From Streptomyces sp. HUAS CB01 (lineage in GTDB: Bacteria; Actinomycetota; Actinomycetes; Streptomycetales; Streptomycetaceae): DNA of 64,000 bases. The stretch lies in NCBI RefSeq assembly GCF_030406905.1, contig NZ_CP129137.1, positions 1,041,001-1,105,000 on the forward strand, written 5' to 3'. Below, piece after piece: positions 16,681 to 25,797 of this stretch (its first letter is position 1; the number at the start of each line of letters is the position of its first letter). The notes below the pieces were generated by a model, which was given only the letters and a program-made list of their open reading frames with translations, was not told where the DNA came from and made no database searches. Position numbers and translations under genes: made by a program.

Positions 16681-17391
16681 ATGCTCGACCCCGTCCCCGG
16701 GCCGCGCGACGGCTTCGCTCTCCGCTTCGGCCGCGTCCTCCTCTCCCCCTGGTCCCGCCTCGCACTGCTGGTGGCCGTCCTGGCCGCCGCGGCGTCGACG
16801 GTCGTGGCGTACGAACCGCAGCAGCTGCTGGTGGCGGGCTGGCCGCCGCAGGTCGGCGGTGCGACGGCGGTGGCGCTCTTCGCCGTGGCGTACGGGCTGT
16901 GCACCGCGGCGTTCGTCCCGAGACCCCTGCTGAACCTGGCGGCGGGCGCGCTCTTCGGTTCGCAGGCGGGTCTGGCGGCGGCGGTCGCCGGCACGGTGCT
17001 GGGCGCGGGCATCTCCTTCACCCTGGGGCGCTTCCTCGGCCAGGACGCGCTGCGGCCGCTGCTGCGCGGCCGCTGGCTCAAGGCCGCGGACGGGCAGTTG
17101 AGCCGGCACGGGTTCCGCTCGATGCTCGCGCTGCGGCTGTTCCCCGGCATCCCCTTCGCCGCCGCCAACTACTGCGCCGCGGTGTCCCGGATGGGTTACC
17201 TCCCCTTCCTGCTGGCCACCGGCCTGGGCTCGGTCCCCAACACCGCGGCGTACGTGATCGCCGGGAGCACCGCCGCGTCGCCCACGTCGCCCGTCTTCCT
17301 GGCCGCGGCGGGCTTCATCGTCGTCTCCGCCCTGGCCGGCGCCACCGTCGCCTGGCGCAAGCGCCACCGCCTGACCCGCGACGACGCCTGA
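16681..17391 (+). CDS. TVP38/TMEM64 (VTT) family membrane protein
   Basis: The 236-residue protein is a polytopic membrane protein of the VTT superfamily, related to DedA and TMEM41B scramblase-like proteins. The family core is visible as FVPRPLLNLAAGALFG near residue 79 and LRLFPGIPFAAANYCAAVS near 154. TAGTCT lies exactly 6 nt before the ATG at 16681, and there is no Shine-Dalgarno. It is divergent from the AlkD-like gene with only 49 bases between starts. Confidence 0.85.
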   Translation: MLDPVPGPRDGFALRFGRVLLSPWSRLALLVAVLAAAASTVVAYEPQQLLVAGWPPQVGGATAVALFAVAYGLCTAAFVPRPLLNLAAGALFGSQAGLAAAVAGTVLGAGISFTLGRFLGQDALRPLLRGRWLKAADGQLSRHGFRSMLALRLFPGIPFAAANYCAAVSRMGYLPFLLATGLGSVPNTAAYVIAGSTAASPTSPVFLAAAGFIVVSALAGATVAWRKRHRLTRDDA

Positions 17392-17766
17392 CGGAGCGCT
17401 CGGCCCGTCCCGGCGCACCGCAGCGCGCCACGTACCGGCCCACGCCCGCAGACCTCGGCGCGCCACCGCCAGGTCGGCAGTCCCGGAGCCGCAGACCGCA
17501 GACCGCAGACCCGACGACAGCGCCGGCGGAGCGGACGCCCACCGCCCCCGGCCGGTCCCGCGCCCCGCCACCACGCACCACGCCCACCCCTCCGGCCGCC
17601 CGGCGGCGGCGTCCCCGCCGCGGGGCCCGGGGCTGCGCGGCCGCCGTGCGGGCAGCCCGCCCGACACCCCGAAACCTTCGGACGCTACGCTGCCACGCGA
17701 TGGGCGCATGATCGCGGCCCGTACCGTACGTTCCGACCTGACCAGTACTTGGACGGCTTAGCTTTC
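17392..17766. other. uppP upstream interval
   Basis: No gene is supported in these 375 bases. They contain a short tandem run of the heptamer GACCGCA at 17491-17510 and, near 17685-17700, TACGCT as a possible -10 for uppP. GGACGG at 17752 is the likely ribosome binding site. Confidence 0.4.
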
Positions 17767-18639
17767 ATGTCGTGGTTCGAATCACTCATCCTCGGGCTCG
17801 TCCAGGGGCTGACGGAGTTCCTCCCCATCTCCTCCAGCGCGCACCTGCGCCTGACCGCCGCCTTCGCCGGCTGGCACGACCCGGGTGCGGCGTTCACCGC
17901 GATCACCCAGATCGGCACCGAGACGGCGGTGCTCATCTACTTCCGCAAGGACATCGCCCGCATCGTCGGCGCCTGGTTCCGCTCGCTGACGGACAAGGCG
18001 ATGCGCCGGGACCACGACGCCCAGATGGGCTGGCTGGTGATCATCGGTTCCATCCCGATCGGCGTGCTCGGCGTCACGCTCAAGGAGCAGATCGAGGGAC
18101 CGTTCCGTGATCTGCGGCTGACCGCCACCATGCTGATCGTCATGGGCATCGTCCTCGGGGTCGCGGACCGCCTGGCGGCCCGTGACGAGGCGGGCGGCAA
18201 GCACCGCGTCGTGAAGGAGCGGAAGTCGCTGCGGGACCTGTCCGTCAAGGACGGCCTGATCTACGGCGTGTGCCAGGCCATGGCCCTGATCCCCGGTGTG
18301 TCCCGCTCCGGCGCCACGATCAGCGGCGGTCTGCTGATGGGCTACACCCGTGAGGCGGCGGCCCGTTACTCGTTCCTGCTGGCGATCCCGGCCGTCCTCG
18401 CCTCGGGCGTCTTCGAGCTGAAGGACGCGGGCGAGGGCCATGTGTCCTGGGGCCCGACCGTCTTCGCGACAGTCATCGCGTTCGCCGTCGGCTACGCGGT
18501 CATCGCCTGGTTCATGAAGTTCATCACGACCAAGAGCTTCATGCCCTTCGTCGTCTACCGGATCATCCTCGGCATCCTGATCTTCATCCTCGTCGGCACC
18601 GACGTGCTCAGCCCCCACGCGGGCGAGTCCGCGGGCTGA
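17767..18639 (+). CDS. uppP: Undecaprenyl-diphosphatase
   Basis: This 290-residue membrane enzyme (BacA/UppP) dephosphorylates undecaprenyl diphosphate to recycle the lipid carrier of cell-wall synthesis. Both signature regions are present: [17 protein letters not shown] at residues 14-30 and GVSRSGATI near 178, with about eight membrane helices. ATG at 17767 is chosen, with GGA about 10 nt upstream; TTG at 17749 would add six residues. A strong hairpin at 18701-18736 ends the unit before the KimA-like gene. Confidence 0.92.
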   Translation: MSWFESLILGLVQGLTEFLPISSSAHLRLTAAFAGWHDPGAAFTAITQIGTETAVLIYFRKDIARIVGAWFRSLTDKAMRRDHDAQMGWLVIIGSIPIGVLGVTLKEQIEGPFRDLRLTATMLIVMGIVLGVADRLAARDEAGGKHRVVKERKSLRDLSVKDGLIYGVCQAMALIPGVSRSGATISGGLLMGYTREAAARYSFLLAIPAVLASGVFELKDAGEGHVSWGPTVFATVIAFAVGYAVIAWFMKFITTKSFMPFVVYRIILGILIFILVGTDVLSPHAGESAG

Positions 18640-18700
18640 CCTCCCGCCCCGGCGCCGACCTCGCGCGTCCCCGGAGGTCCCCCGGGCGGCCCATGACGCC

Positions 18701-18736
18701 CCCCGCCCCGCTGCGCGACGGCGCGGCGGGGCGGGG
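18701..18736 (+). terminator. Terminator of uppP
   Basis: Arms 18701-18716 and 18721-18736 form a 16-bp stem with one G-U pair and a GACG tetraloop (left arm CCCCGCCCCGCTGCGC). It lies 62 bases after the uppP stop and 32 bases before the next start. Confidence 0.75.
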
Positions 18737-18767
18737 CCGTACCGGGTCCCCCGCATAACCTCGCGGC

Positions 18768-20780
18768 GTGTTCAACGTGACGGCGTTCCTCAAACGGCTG
18801 GTGCTCGGTCGCGCGCTGCGCAGCGAGGAACTCGGCGGGACGCTGCTGCCGAAACGACTGGCGCTGCCGATCTTCGCCTCCGACCCGCTGTCCTCGGTGG
18901 CCTACGCGACGCAGGAGATCCTCCTGGTCCTCACCCTGGGCGGGCTGGCCTATCTGCACTTCACGCCGTGGATCGCGGCCGCGGTCGTGTTCCTGATGAC
19001 CGTGGTGGTCCTGTCGTACCGCCAGGTGGTGCACGCCTACCCCAGCGGCGGCGGCTCCTACGAGGTCGCCTCGACCAACCTCGGGCCCTCGGCGGGCCTC
19101 GTGGTCGCCGCGGCGCTGCTGGTCGACTACGTGATGACCGTGGCCGTGTCGGTGGCCTCCGGGGTCGACAACATCATCTCGGCGGTGCCCGCGCTGGCCG
19201 AGTACCGCGTGCTGATGGCGCTCGTCTTCGTCGGTCTGCTGACCGCGATCAACCTGCGCGGAGTACGCGAGTCCGGCCGGGCCTTCGCCGCGCCGACGTA
19301 TCTGTTCATCGCCGGCATGCTCCTCATGTGCGGCACGGGACTGCTGCGGTACCTCCTGGGCGATCCCCCGGTGGCGGCGACCGCGCAGTACGGCATCGAG
19401 CCGGTGCCGGCGGAGGCGAACCTCGTCGGCCTCGCCCTGGTGATGCTGGTCCTGCGGGCGTTCTCCAGCGGCTGCACGGCGCTGACCGGCGTCGAGGCGA
19501 TCTCCAACGGCGTCCCGGCGTTCCGCAGGCCGAAGTCGCGCAACGCCGCGGCCACGATGGCCGCGATGGGCCTCATCGCCGTCACGATGTTCGTCGGCGT
19601 CACCACGCTCGCGATCGTCGCCGACGTCCGCATCGCCGACGACCCCTGTCGGCTGACGGGCCTGCCCGACTGCGAGGACTACACGCAGCGCACCGTCATC
19701 GCGCAGCTGGCCGCCTCCGTGTTCGGCGGGGAGGGGAGCTTCGGCTTCTACTACGTCCAGGCCGCGACCGCCCTCGTCCTGATCCTCGCCGCGAACACCG
19801 CCTTCAACGGGTTCCCGCTGCTCGCCTCGATCCTCGCCCAGCACCGGTACCTGCCCCGCCAGTTGCACAACCGGGGCGACCGGCTCGCCTTCTCCAACGG
19901 CATCCTGGCCCTCGCGGTCGTCGCGGGGGTGCTGCTGTGGGCGTACCGGGCGAACGTCACGAGCCTCATCCACCTCTACATCCTCGGCGTGTTCACCTCG
20001 TTCACGCTCTGCCAGACCGGCATGGTCCTGCACTGGGGGCACCAACTGCGCTCCGAGACGGACCCCGTGCTGCGCCGCCGTCACCGCACGTCCCGCATCG
20101 TCAACGGGACCGGCGCGGTCATCACGGCGCTCGTGCTGGTGATCGTGCTGCTGACCAAGTTCACCCAGGGGGCCTGGCTGGCGGTCCTCGCGGCCGCGGT
20201 GCTGTGGGTGACGATGCGCAGCATCCGCAGGCACTACGACGCCACGTCGGCCGAACTGGCGGTCACCGACCCCCACAAGGAACTCGCGCTGCCCTCGCGG
20301 GTGCTGACCGTGGTCCTGGTCTCCCGGCTGCACAAGGCGACGCTCCGGGCGCTCGCGTACGCCCGTGCCACCCACCCGGACCGGCTGGAGGCGCTGACCG
20401 TGGCCGTCGACCGGGACTCCGCCGCCGAGCTGAAACGGGACTGGGAGGAAGCCGGGATCGATGTGCCCCTGAAGGTCCTGGACTCGCCGTACCGGGAGAT
20501 CACGGGCCCGGTACTGGTGTACGTGCGTTCGATCCGGCGCGAGAGTCCGAGGGACGTCGTCGCGGTGTTCATCCCCGAGTACGTCGTCGGCCACTGGTGG
20601 GAGAACGTGCTGCACAACCAGTCCGCGCTCTGGCTGAAGAGCCGTCTGCTGTTCACACCCGGGGTGATGGTCACGAGCGTCCCCTGGCAGCTGCAGTCCG
20701 CCGCCCACGCCGACCACCCCGCCGCCCGCGCCCCGGGCGCGGTGCGCCGCGGCGAACCGGTCCCCCCTCCCCGGCCCTGA
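18768..20780 (+). CDS. KimA-like potassium/APC family permease
   Basis: The 670-residue protein matches the architecture of Bacillus KimA (YdaO), a high-affinity potassium importer of the APC superfamily inhibited by c-di-AMP. It has a conserved N-terminus ending LPIFASDPLSSVAYATQEIL, the YPSGGGSYEVAS motif near residue 92, the FSSGCTALTGVEAISNGVPA motif near 235, twelve membrane helices to about 480 and a cytosolic C-terminal domain of about 190 residues. GTG at 18768 is preceded by CATAAC at 8 nt, without a Shine-Dalgarno. Potassium specificity is inferred from family resemblance. Confidence 0.82.
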   Translation: MFNVTAFLKRLVLGRALRSEELGGTLLPKRLALPIFASDPLSSVAYATQEILLVLTLGGLAYLHFTPWIAAAVVFLMTVVVLSYRQVVHAYPSGGGSYEVASTNLGPSAGLVVAAALLVDYVMTVAVSVASGVDNIISAVPALAEYRVLMALVFVGLLTAINLRGVRESGRAFAAPTYLFIAGMLLMCGTGLLRYLLGDPPVAATAQYGIEPVPAEANLVGLALVMLVLRAFSSGCTALTGVEAISNGVPAFRRPKSRNAAATMAAMGLIAVTMFVGVTTLAIVADVRIADDPCRLTGLPDCEDYTQRTVIAQLAASVFGGEGSFGFYYVQAATALVLILAANTAFNGFPLLASILAQHRYLPRQLHNRGDRLAFSNGILALAVVAGVLLWAYRANVTSLIHLYILGVFTSFTLCQTGMVLHWGHQLRSETDPVLRRRHRTSRIVNGTGAVITALVLVIVLLTKFTQGAWLAVLAAAVLWVTMRSIRRHYDATSAELAVTDPHKELALPSRVLTVVLVSRLHKATLRALAYARATHPDRLEALTVAVDRDSAAELKRDWEEAGIDVPLKVLDSPYREITGPVLVYVRSIRRESPRDVVAVFIPEYVVGHWWENVLHNQSALWLKSRLLFTPGVMVTSVPWQLQSAAHADHPAARAPGAVRRGEPVPPPRP

Positions 20781-20829
20781 CCGTGCCGGGCCCCTTGGCG
20801 TGGCGCGCCCGCTGCCCGACACTTGCCCG

Positions 20830-21288
20830 ATGACGCAGCGCGTGGATCTCGCGACCGTGATGGACCGGCTCGCCATCGACGAAGTCGTCACCCGGTACGC
20901 GGTGGCCGTGGACGACGCCGACTGGCCCGCGTACCGGGCACTGTTCACCGAGGACGGGCGCGCCGACTACCGCGACGCCGGAGGGATCGAGGGGCCGGCG
21001 GCCGAGGTGGCGGGCTGGCTCGCGGAGACGATGCGGCTGTTCCCCGTGCGCCAGCACCTGATCGTGAACCGGCGGGTTCTCCTGCGGGAGGTGGACGGGT
21101 ACCCGGGTGACCGGGCGGACGTGCAGGCCGACTACGTCAATCCGATGCGGCTGGAGTCGGGAGACGACTTCGTGGCCGGCGGCCGCTACTCGTTCGGCCT
21201 GGCGCGCGGCGACGACGGCTGGCGGCTGAGCCGGGTGACCGTGCACGAGAAGTGGCGGCATGCCGCGTTCCTGCGCGCGGCCGAATGA
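20830..21288 (+). CDS. SnoaL-like nuclear transport factor 2 family protein
   Basis: This 152-residue protein has the NTF2/SnoaL cone-shaped fold: an N-terminal helix with LAIDEVVTRYAVAVDDADWPAYRALFTEDG (residues 12-41, in two helices), then a curved sheet ending in GWRLSRVTVHEKW. Members act as small lyases, isomerases or ligand-binding proteins. ATG at 20830 is preceded by GACACT at 6 nt. No partner gene indicates its substrate. Confidence 0.82.
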   Translation: MTQRVDLATVMDRLAIDEVVTRYAVAVDDADWPAYRALFTEDGRADYRDAGGIEGPAAEVAGWLAETMRLFPVRQHLIVNRRVLLREVDGYPGDRADVQADYVNPMRLESGDDFVAGGRYSFGLARGDDGWRLSRVTVHEKWRHAAFLRAAE

Positions 21289-21359
21289 TCGACGTGCCTG
21301 TCCCGGCCCGGGCCGCTCCTCCACACTGGAGGCAGACACCGCTCTCGTGGAGGCGCTGC

Positions 21360-22967
21360 ATGCGGATTCCGGTGGGCCGGCGGGAGCAGCCGACCCGGCT
21401 GTTGTCGTCGCCGTGGTGGCGTGGCGCGGCCGCGGTGACGGCGGGCGCGCTGCCCGCGCTCGCGTTCCCCGACCCCGGGCTGTGGTGGTTCGCGTACGTC
21501 GCGCTGGTGCCGTGGCTGCTGGTCCTCCGCACCGCTCCCACGGCCCGCCGGGCCGCTCTGGACGGCTGGCTCGGCGGCACCGGCTTCATGATCGCGGTGC
21601 ACCACTGGCTGATGCCGAACCTGCATGTCTTCCTCGTGGTCCTGGCGGCGCTGCTGGGGCTGCTGTGGGCCCCGTGGGGACTGCTGGTCCGGACGGTGCT
21701 GGCCGGCAGGCCCTCCGCCGGGCGGGCGGCCGTGGCGGTCGCCGTCGTCCCCTCGGGCTGGCTGGCGATCGAACTGGTGCGGTCCTGGGAGGGGTTGGGC
21801 GGTCCGTGGGGGCTGCTGGGCGCGAGCCAGTGGCAGGTCCCGCCGGCGCTTCGGCTCGCCTCGGTGGGCGGGGTGTGGCTGGTGACGCTGCTGGTGGTGG
21901 CGGTGAACACCGCGGTGGCCGTGCTGGTGGCCGTTCCCCCGGCGCGGATCACGGCGGTCGCCGCCGTGTGCGCGTGCGCGGTGGCGGCGGGCGCGGTGTG
22001 GCTGTGGGCGCCGCGGCCGGACCGGACCGGCGGGGTGATCCGTGTGGCGGTCGTCCAGCCGGGGGTCGTCAACGGCGTGGGCGGCGCGGAGCGGCGTTTC
22101 GCCCGCAGCGAGGAGCTCACCCGGCAACTGGCGGGGCAGCGGCCGGACCTCGTGGTGTGGGGTGAGAGCAGCGTCGGCGCGGATCTGGCGGTGCGGCGTG
22201 ATCTCGCGGCCCGGCTCGCCGCGCTGTCGCGTGAGGTGGGCGCCGATGTGCTGGTGAACGTGGACGCCCGGCGCTCCGACCGGCCGGGGATCTTCAAGAG
22301 CAGTGTGCTGGTGGGTCCCGGCGGGCCGACGGGTGATCGCTACGACAAGATGCGGCTCGTCCCCTTCGGCGAGTACGTGCCCTTCCGCACCGTCCTCGGC
22401 TGGGCCACGTCGGTGGGCAAGGCCGCGGGCGAGGACCGGATGCGGGGCGACCGTCAGGTGGTGATGGCCCTGCGGGGCGGCGAGGACCGCTCGGTTCTGC
22501 GGGTGGGTCCCCTGGTCTGCTTCGAGTCGGCATTCCCGGACATGAGCAGAAGGCTCGCGAGGAGCGGTGCCGAGCTGCTCGTGGCACAGTCCGCCACCTC
22601 CACGTTCCAGGACAGCTGGGCGCCCGCGCAGCACGCCTCACTGGCGGCGCTGCGGGCGGCGGAGACGGGCCGGCCGATGGTGCACGCCACGCTGACCGGG
22701 GTGAGCGCGGTGTACGGGCCGGAAGGGGAGCGGCTGGGCCCCCGGCTCGGCACGGACCGGAGCACCGCGGCGGTCTACGGGATCCCGCTCGCCCGGGGCA
22801 CCACGCCGTACGCCCGGTTCGGGGACTGGGCGGTGTACGGCGCGCTGGCGGTGCTGGCTGCGTTCTGCGCGGCCGAGGGCCTGCGTGCTCTCAGGAGGCC
22901 TGCTCCAGGGCCTCCCGCACCACCCGCTCACACAGCTCATGGGTCGCCAGTGCGTCCTGGGCGCTGA
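21360..22967 (+). CDS. lnt: Apolipoprotein N-acyltransferase
   Basis: The 535-residue membrane enzyme adds the third acyl chain to lipoprotein N-terminal cysteines. An N-terminal domain of about seven helices (residues 20-215) precedes an extracytoplasmic nitrilase domain with the catalytic triad E269 (WGESS), K330 (DKMRLVPFGEYVPF) and C387 (LVCFES). ATG at 21360 has GGAGG 6 nt upstream. The 3' end overlaps the convergent oxidoreductase gene by 77 bp. Streptomyces carry two Lnt homologues; this resembles Lnt1 by position. Confidence 0.9.
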   Translation: MRIPVGRREQPTRLLSSPWWRGAAAVTAGALPALAFPDPGLWWFAYVALVPWLLVLRTAPTARRAALDGWLGGTGFMIAVHHWLMPNLHVFLVVLAALLGLLWAPWGLLVRTVLAGRPSAGRAAVAVAVVPSGWLAIELVRSWEGLGGPWGLLGASQWQVPPALRLASVGGVWLVTLLVVAVNTAVAVLVAVPPARITAVAAVCACAVAAGAVWLWAPRPDRTGGVIRVAVVQPGVVNGVGGAERRFARSEELTRQLAGQRPDLVVWGESSVGADLAVRRDLAARLAALSREVGADVLVNVDARRSDRPGIFKSSVLVGPGGPTGDRYDKMRLVPFGEYVPFRTVLGWATSVGKAAGEDRMRGDRQVVMALRGGEDRSVLRVGPLVCFESAFPDMSRRLARSGAELLVAQSATSTFQDSWAPAQHASLAALRAAETGRPMVHATLTGVSAVYGPEGERLGPRLGTDRSTAAVYGIPLARGTTPYARFGDWAVYGALAVLAAFCAAEGLRALRRPAPGPPAPPAHTAHGSPVRPGR

Positions 22968-23796
22968 GGAACTTGTCGGCGCGGACGGCGTCGAGGAAGG
23001 CCAGCACGGCCTGCTCGACGCCGCGCTGCCGGGCGACCGGCACCCAGTCGCCGCGGCGCCGCACCGACGGCTGACCCTTGTGGTCGACGACCTCCGCGAG
23101 GTTGAGGACCTCGCGCTTGGCGTCCTGTCCGGAGACTTCGAGGATCTCCTCGGCGGAGCCGCTCATCCGGTTCATCATGCCGAGGGCGGTGAATCCGTCA
23201 CCCGAGAGTTGGAGCACCACGTGGTGCATGAGCCCGTCGCGGACACGGGCCCGCACGCCGGTGTGCTCGACGGGCCCGGGGAGCAGGAAGCGCAGGGTGT
23301 CGACGACGTGGATGAAGTCGTCGAGCACGAGGGTGCGGGGGTCCTCGGGGAGGCCGACCCGGTTCTTGCGCATCAGGATCAGGTCGCGGGGGTGCTCCAG
23401 GCACTGTGCGTACCCCGGGGCGAAGCGGCGGTTGAAGCCGACGCCGAGGCTGGTGCCGGTCCGTTCGGAGAGCTCCACCAGCCGCTGGGAGTCGTCGAGT
23501 TCGTAGGCGAGGGGCTTGTCGACGTACGTGGGGACGCCGGCCTCCAGCAGCCGGGTGACGATCCCCGGGTGGACGGTGGTGGGGGCGTGGACGAAGGCGG
23601 CGTCGAGCCCGGCGCCGAGGAGGGAGTCCAGGCTCGTGTGGCACCGGCCGGCGGGAAGGTGGTGGGCGGCGGCGACCCGGTCGAGAGTGGCCGCCGTACG
23701 CGTCTGCAGATGCAGTTCGACGCCCGGCAGGGCGGTGAGGACCGGCAGATAGGCCTTCTGCGCGATGTCCCCGAGCCCGATGCAGCCGACCTTCAC
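22891..23796 (-). CDS. Gfo/Idh/MocA family oxidoreductase
   Basis: The 301-residue protein is an NAD(P)-dependent dehydrogenase of the Gfo/Idh/MocA family, oxidising a sugar or cyclitol-like substrate. The N-terminal Rossmann domain starts with VGCIGLGDIAQKAYLPVL, the family EKP motif appears as VDKPLAY near residue 96, and the C-terminal alpha/beta domain includes DDFIHVVDTLRF near 158. GTG at 23796 is chosen for GGGGAGG 5 nt upstream. Its 3' end overlaps lnt tail-to-tail. The substrate is unknown. Confidence 0.85.
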   Translation of the reverse strand: MKVGCIGLGDIAQKAYLPVLTALPGVELHLQTRTAATLDRVAAAHHLPAGRCHTSLDSLLGAGLDAAFVHAPTTVHPGIVTRLLEAGVPTYVDKPLAYELDDSQRLVELSERTGTSLGVGFNRRFAPGYAQCLEHPRDLILMRKNRVGLPEDPRTLVLDDFIHVVDTLRFLLPGPVEHTGVRARVRDGLMHHVVLQLSGDGFTALGMMNRMSGSAEEILEVSGQDAKREVLNLAEVVDHKGQPSVRRRGDWVPVARQRGVEQAVLAFLDAVRADKFLSAQDALATHELCERVVREALEQAS

Positions 23797-23831
23797 CTGG
23801 ACCTCCCCAGTCCGCCCTGTCCTGCCTGCCG

Positions 23832-25055
23832 TCAGCGCGGCGCCGTCGTCCGCTCCGCCCCGGCAGCATACGTCCGCCCGGGAGGCCGCCAGTCGGCGAT
23901 GCCGTCGAAGCCGCGCAGCACGATGCCGGGTCCGAGCCGGGACACGCCCCGGATGAGGGCGTTGCGCGCGGCCACCGCGCCGGCGCCGCTCAGCATCGCC
24001 ATGCGGCCCGTCCTGGTGGCCTGACGCACGATGCCCATGGTCCGCGGCAGCCGTTCGCCGGTGTAGGCGGGGAGCATGCCCACGACGTCGTCCCCGCGGC
24101 CGGCGTGGTGGGCGAGGACGATCGCGTCCTCGATCGCCTGGTTGCCGCCCTGGCCGAGGGTGGGCTGCATGGCGTGGGCCGCGTCGCCGAGCAGCGCGAC
24201 CCGGCCGTGGTGATAGGCGGGCAGCGGATCGGCCATGTGGTGGACGTCGTGGCGGAGCACGTCGCCGGGCCCGGCGGCCGCGACGATCTCCGGGACGGGC
24301 TCGTGCCAGTCGCCGAAGCGGCGCAGCAGTTCGGCCCCTTCGTCGTCGGGGGCGTGTCCGCCGGCGGGGGTGACGGCCGAGGCGTAGGCGTACACACGGC
24401 CGTCCTTGAGGGGCTGGGTGCCCCAGAGGGCCCCGCGGCCCCAGGTCTCGTGCGGGGTGAAGGGGCGGGCGGGGGCCGGGACGACGAGGCGCCAGGTGGT
24501 GAAGCCGGAGTAGCGGGGCCCCGGGTGACCGGGGAACAGCACGCGCCGCACGGCCGAGCCGATCCCGTCGGCCGCCACGACGAGGTCGGCCTCGACGTCG
24601 CCGTCCGGGGTGGTCACGACGGCGGGGCGGCGGGCGTCGCCGGCGTCCGCGAGCGCCGCGGGAGCGCCGGTCCGTACGGTCCCGGCGGGCAGGCCGCCCG
24701 TCAGGATGCCGACGAGGGTCGCCCGGTGCAGCAGGACGAGCGGGCCGCCGAAGCGTCTGGCCGTGGCCGCGCTGCTGGTGCGGTGGAGCCAGCGCCCGGC
24801 GGGGTCGCGCAGTCCGCCGTCGCCCTGCCAGGCGGCGAGGTCCCTGACCCGGTCGCCGAGGCCGATGACGTCCAGTGCGCGCTGGGCGTTGGGGGCGAGG
24901 CCGATGCCCGCCCCCACCGGGGCGAGGGCCTCGGCGCGTTCCAGCACGGTGACGTCCCACCCCCGTCGGTGCAGTGCGACGGCGGCGGTGAGGCCGCCGA
25001 TGCCGCCTCCGACGACGGCGGCACGGGGCGGTCGGTGGCTCGGGGACCGGTCCAT
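23832..25055 (-). CDS. FAD-dependent aromatic-type monooxygenase
   Basis: This 407-residue flavoprotein monooxygenase (class A, hydroxylase-like) would hydroxylate an aromatic or polyketide substrate with NAD(P)H and O2. It has AVVGGGIGGLTAAVALHRRG at the N-terminus (GxGxxG), VVAADGIGSAVRR near residue 158 (DG motif), and the second FAD motif GRVALLGDAAHAMQPTLGQG near 270. ATG at 25055 follows AGGAGG by 4 nt. It is divergent from a TetR regulator, with two near-identical palindromes between them, so TetR control is very likely. Confidence 0.9.
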   Translation of the reverse strand: MDRSPSHRPPRAAVVGGGIGGLTAAVALHRRGWDVTVLERAEALAPVGAGIGLAPNAQRALDVIGLGDRVRDLAAWQGDGGLRDPAGRWLHRTSSAATARRFGGPLVLLHRATLVGILTGGLPAGTVRTGAPAALADAGDARRPAVVTTPDGDVEADLVVAADGIGSAVRRVLFPGHPGPRYSGFTTWRLVVPAPARPFTPHETWGRGALWGTQPLKDGRVYAYASAVTPAGGHAPDDEGAELLRRFGDWHEPVPEIVAAAGPGDVLRHDVHHMADPLPAYHHGRVALLGDAAHAMQPTLGQGGNQAIEDAIVLAHHAGRGDDVVGMLPAYTGERLPRTMGIVRQATRTGRMAMLSGAGAVAARNALIRGVSRLGPGIVLRGFDGIADWRPPGRTYAAGAERTTAPR

Positions 25056-25069
25056 GACTCCTCCTGGCA

Positions 25070-25083
25070 ACTACATCTGTAGT
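25070..25083. promoter_or_regulatory. TetR operator, proximal to monooxygenase
   Basis: ACTACATCTGTAGT is a 14-bp palindrome with one central mismatch. It lies 15 bases upstream of the monooxygenase start and repeats the sequence at 25098-25111 with one base changed. The two centres are 28 bp apart, close to three helical turns. Confidence 0.8.
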
Positions 25084-25097
25084 GAGGACAGCACCGT

Positions 25098-25111
25098 ACT
25101 ACAGCTGTAGT
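25098..25111. promoter_or_regulatory. TetR operator, proximal to tetR
   Basis: ACTACAGCTGTAGT is a perfect 14-bp palindrome located 20 bases upstream of the TetR start. Paired with the copy at 25070-25083 in the 76-bp divergent region, it is the expected binding site for the adjacent regulator. Confidence 0.85.
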
Positions 25112-25131
25112 GATGGGGATAGGTTGGCCCC

Positions 25132-25797
25132 ATGACCGCACGCACCTCCCGGCCGTCCGCTCCGCGCGCCGAGCTGATCGCCGACGCCGCGCTGGACCTC
25201 CTCGCCGAGCGCGGGATGCGCGGACTGACCCACCGGGCGGTGGACGAGCGGGCCGGGCTCCCGCAGGGGTCGACCTCCAACCACGCCCGCACCCGGCAGG
25301 CACTGCTGGAGGCTGCCGTGCGACGGCTGGCCGAGCGCGAGGCCCAGGTGCTCGTGCCCGCCGAGATGCCCTCTCCGCAGGGCGGCACGGACGACCTGCT
25401 CGACGCACTCTCCCTCGCCCTCCACCGCTATCTGACCCGTCACCGCCGGCTGCTGGTCTGCCGCTACGAGCTCGCCCTCGAGGCGACGCGCCGTCCCGAG
25501 CTGCGGGCCTTCTACGACCGGGCGGGGGCGGCGTTCCGCGAACCGCTGGTGGCGCTGATGGCGGGAGCGGGATCGGCGGAGCCGGAGCGGCACGCGCTGT
25601 CGCTGGTGGCCTGGTGCGAGGGGCTGATGTTCTCCTGCGCCGTCGGTTCCTACCACGCCTCGGTCCCCGCGCGGGAGGAGCTGAGGAAGGGCTTCGCGGA
25701 ACTGGTCGGCGGCATGCTCGGCCCGTGGGATCCGGCCGCCTCCGTCCGTCAATCCACTGGCGGCGTGGGGCCGTTGTCGCCGAGGATCGGCCCATGA
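25132..25797 (+). CDS. TetR family regulator
   Basis: The 221-residue repressor has an N-terminal TetR helix-turn-helix (about residues 12-58, [20 protein letters not shown] then [19 protein letters not shown]) and a helical ligand-binding C-terminal domain. It is divergent from the monooxygenase gene and should bind the two palindromes between them, repressing both. TAGGTT lies 6 nt before the ATG, suggesting a leaderless transcript. Its stop overlaps the next gene by four bases (ATGA), so the two are translationally coupled. The inducer is probably a substrate of the monooxygenase. Confidence 0.9.
   Translation: MTARTSRPSAPRAELIADAALDLLAERGMRGLTHRAVDERAGLPQGSTSNHARTRQALLEAAVRRLAEREAQVLVPAEMPSPQGGTDDLLDALSLALHRYLTRHRRLLVCRYELALEATRRPELRAFYDRAGAAFREPLVALMAGAGSAEPERHALSLVAWCEGLMFSCAVGSYHASVPAREELRKGFAELVGGMLGPWDPAASVRQSTGGVGPLSPRIGP

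Noticed and set aside
17491..17510. Heptamer GACCGCA repeated nearly three times, considered as an origin or iteron element
   Set aside because: There are too few copies and no AT-rich region or replication gene nearby.
18640..18767. Possible c-di-AMP riboswitch before the KimA-like gene
   Set aside because: The gap is too short and is occupied by the uppP terminator; no ydaO-type conserved elements are visible.
18555..20948. Long open frame antisense to the KimA-like gene
   Set aside because: Its translation is Arg/Gly/Asp/His-rich without a domain, and it mirrors a strongly conserved membrane protein on the other strand; it is a GC-bias shadow.
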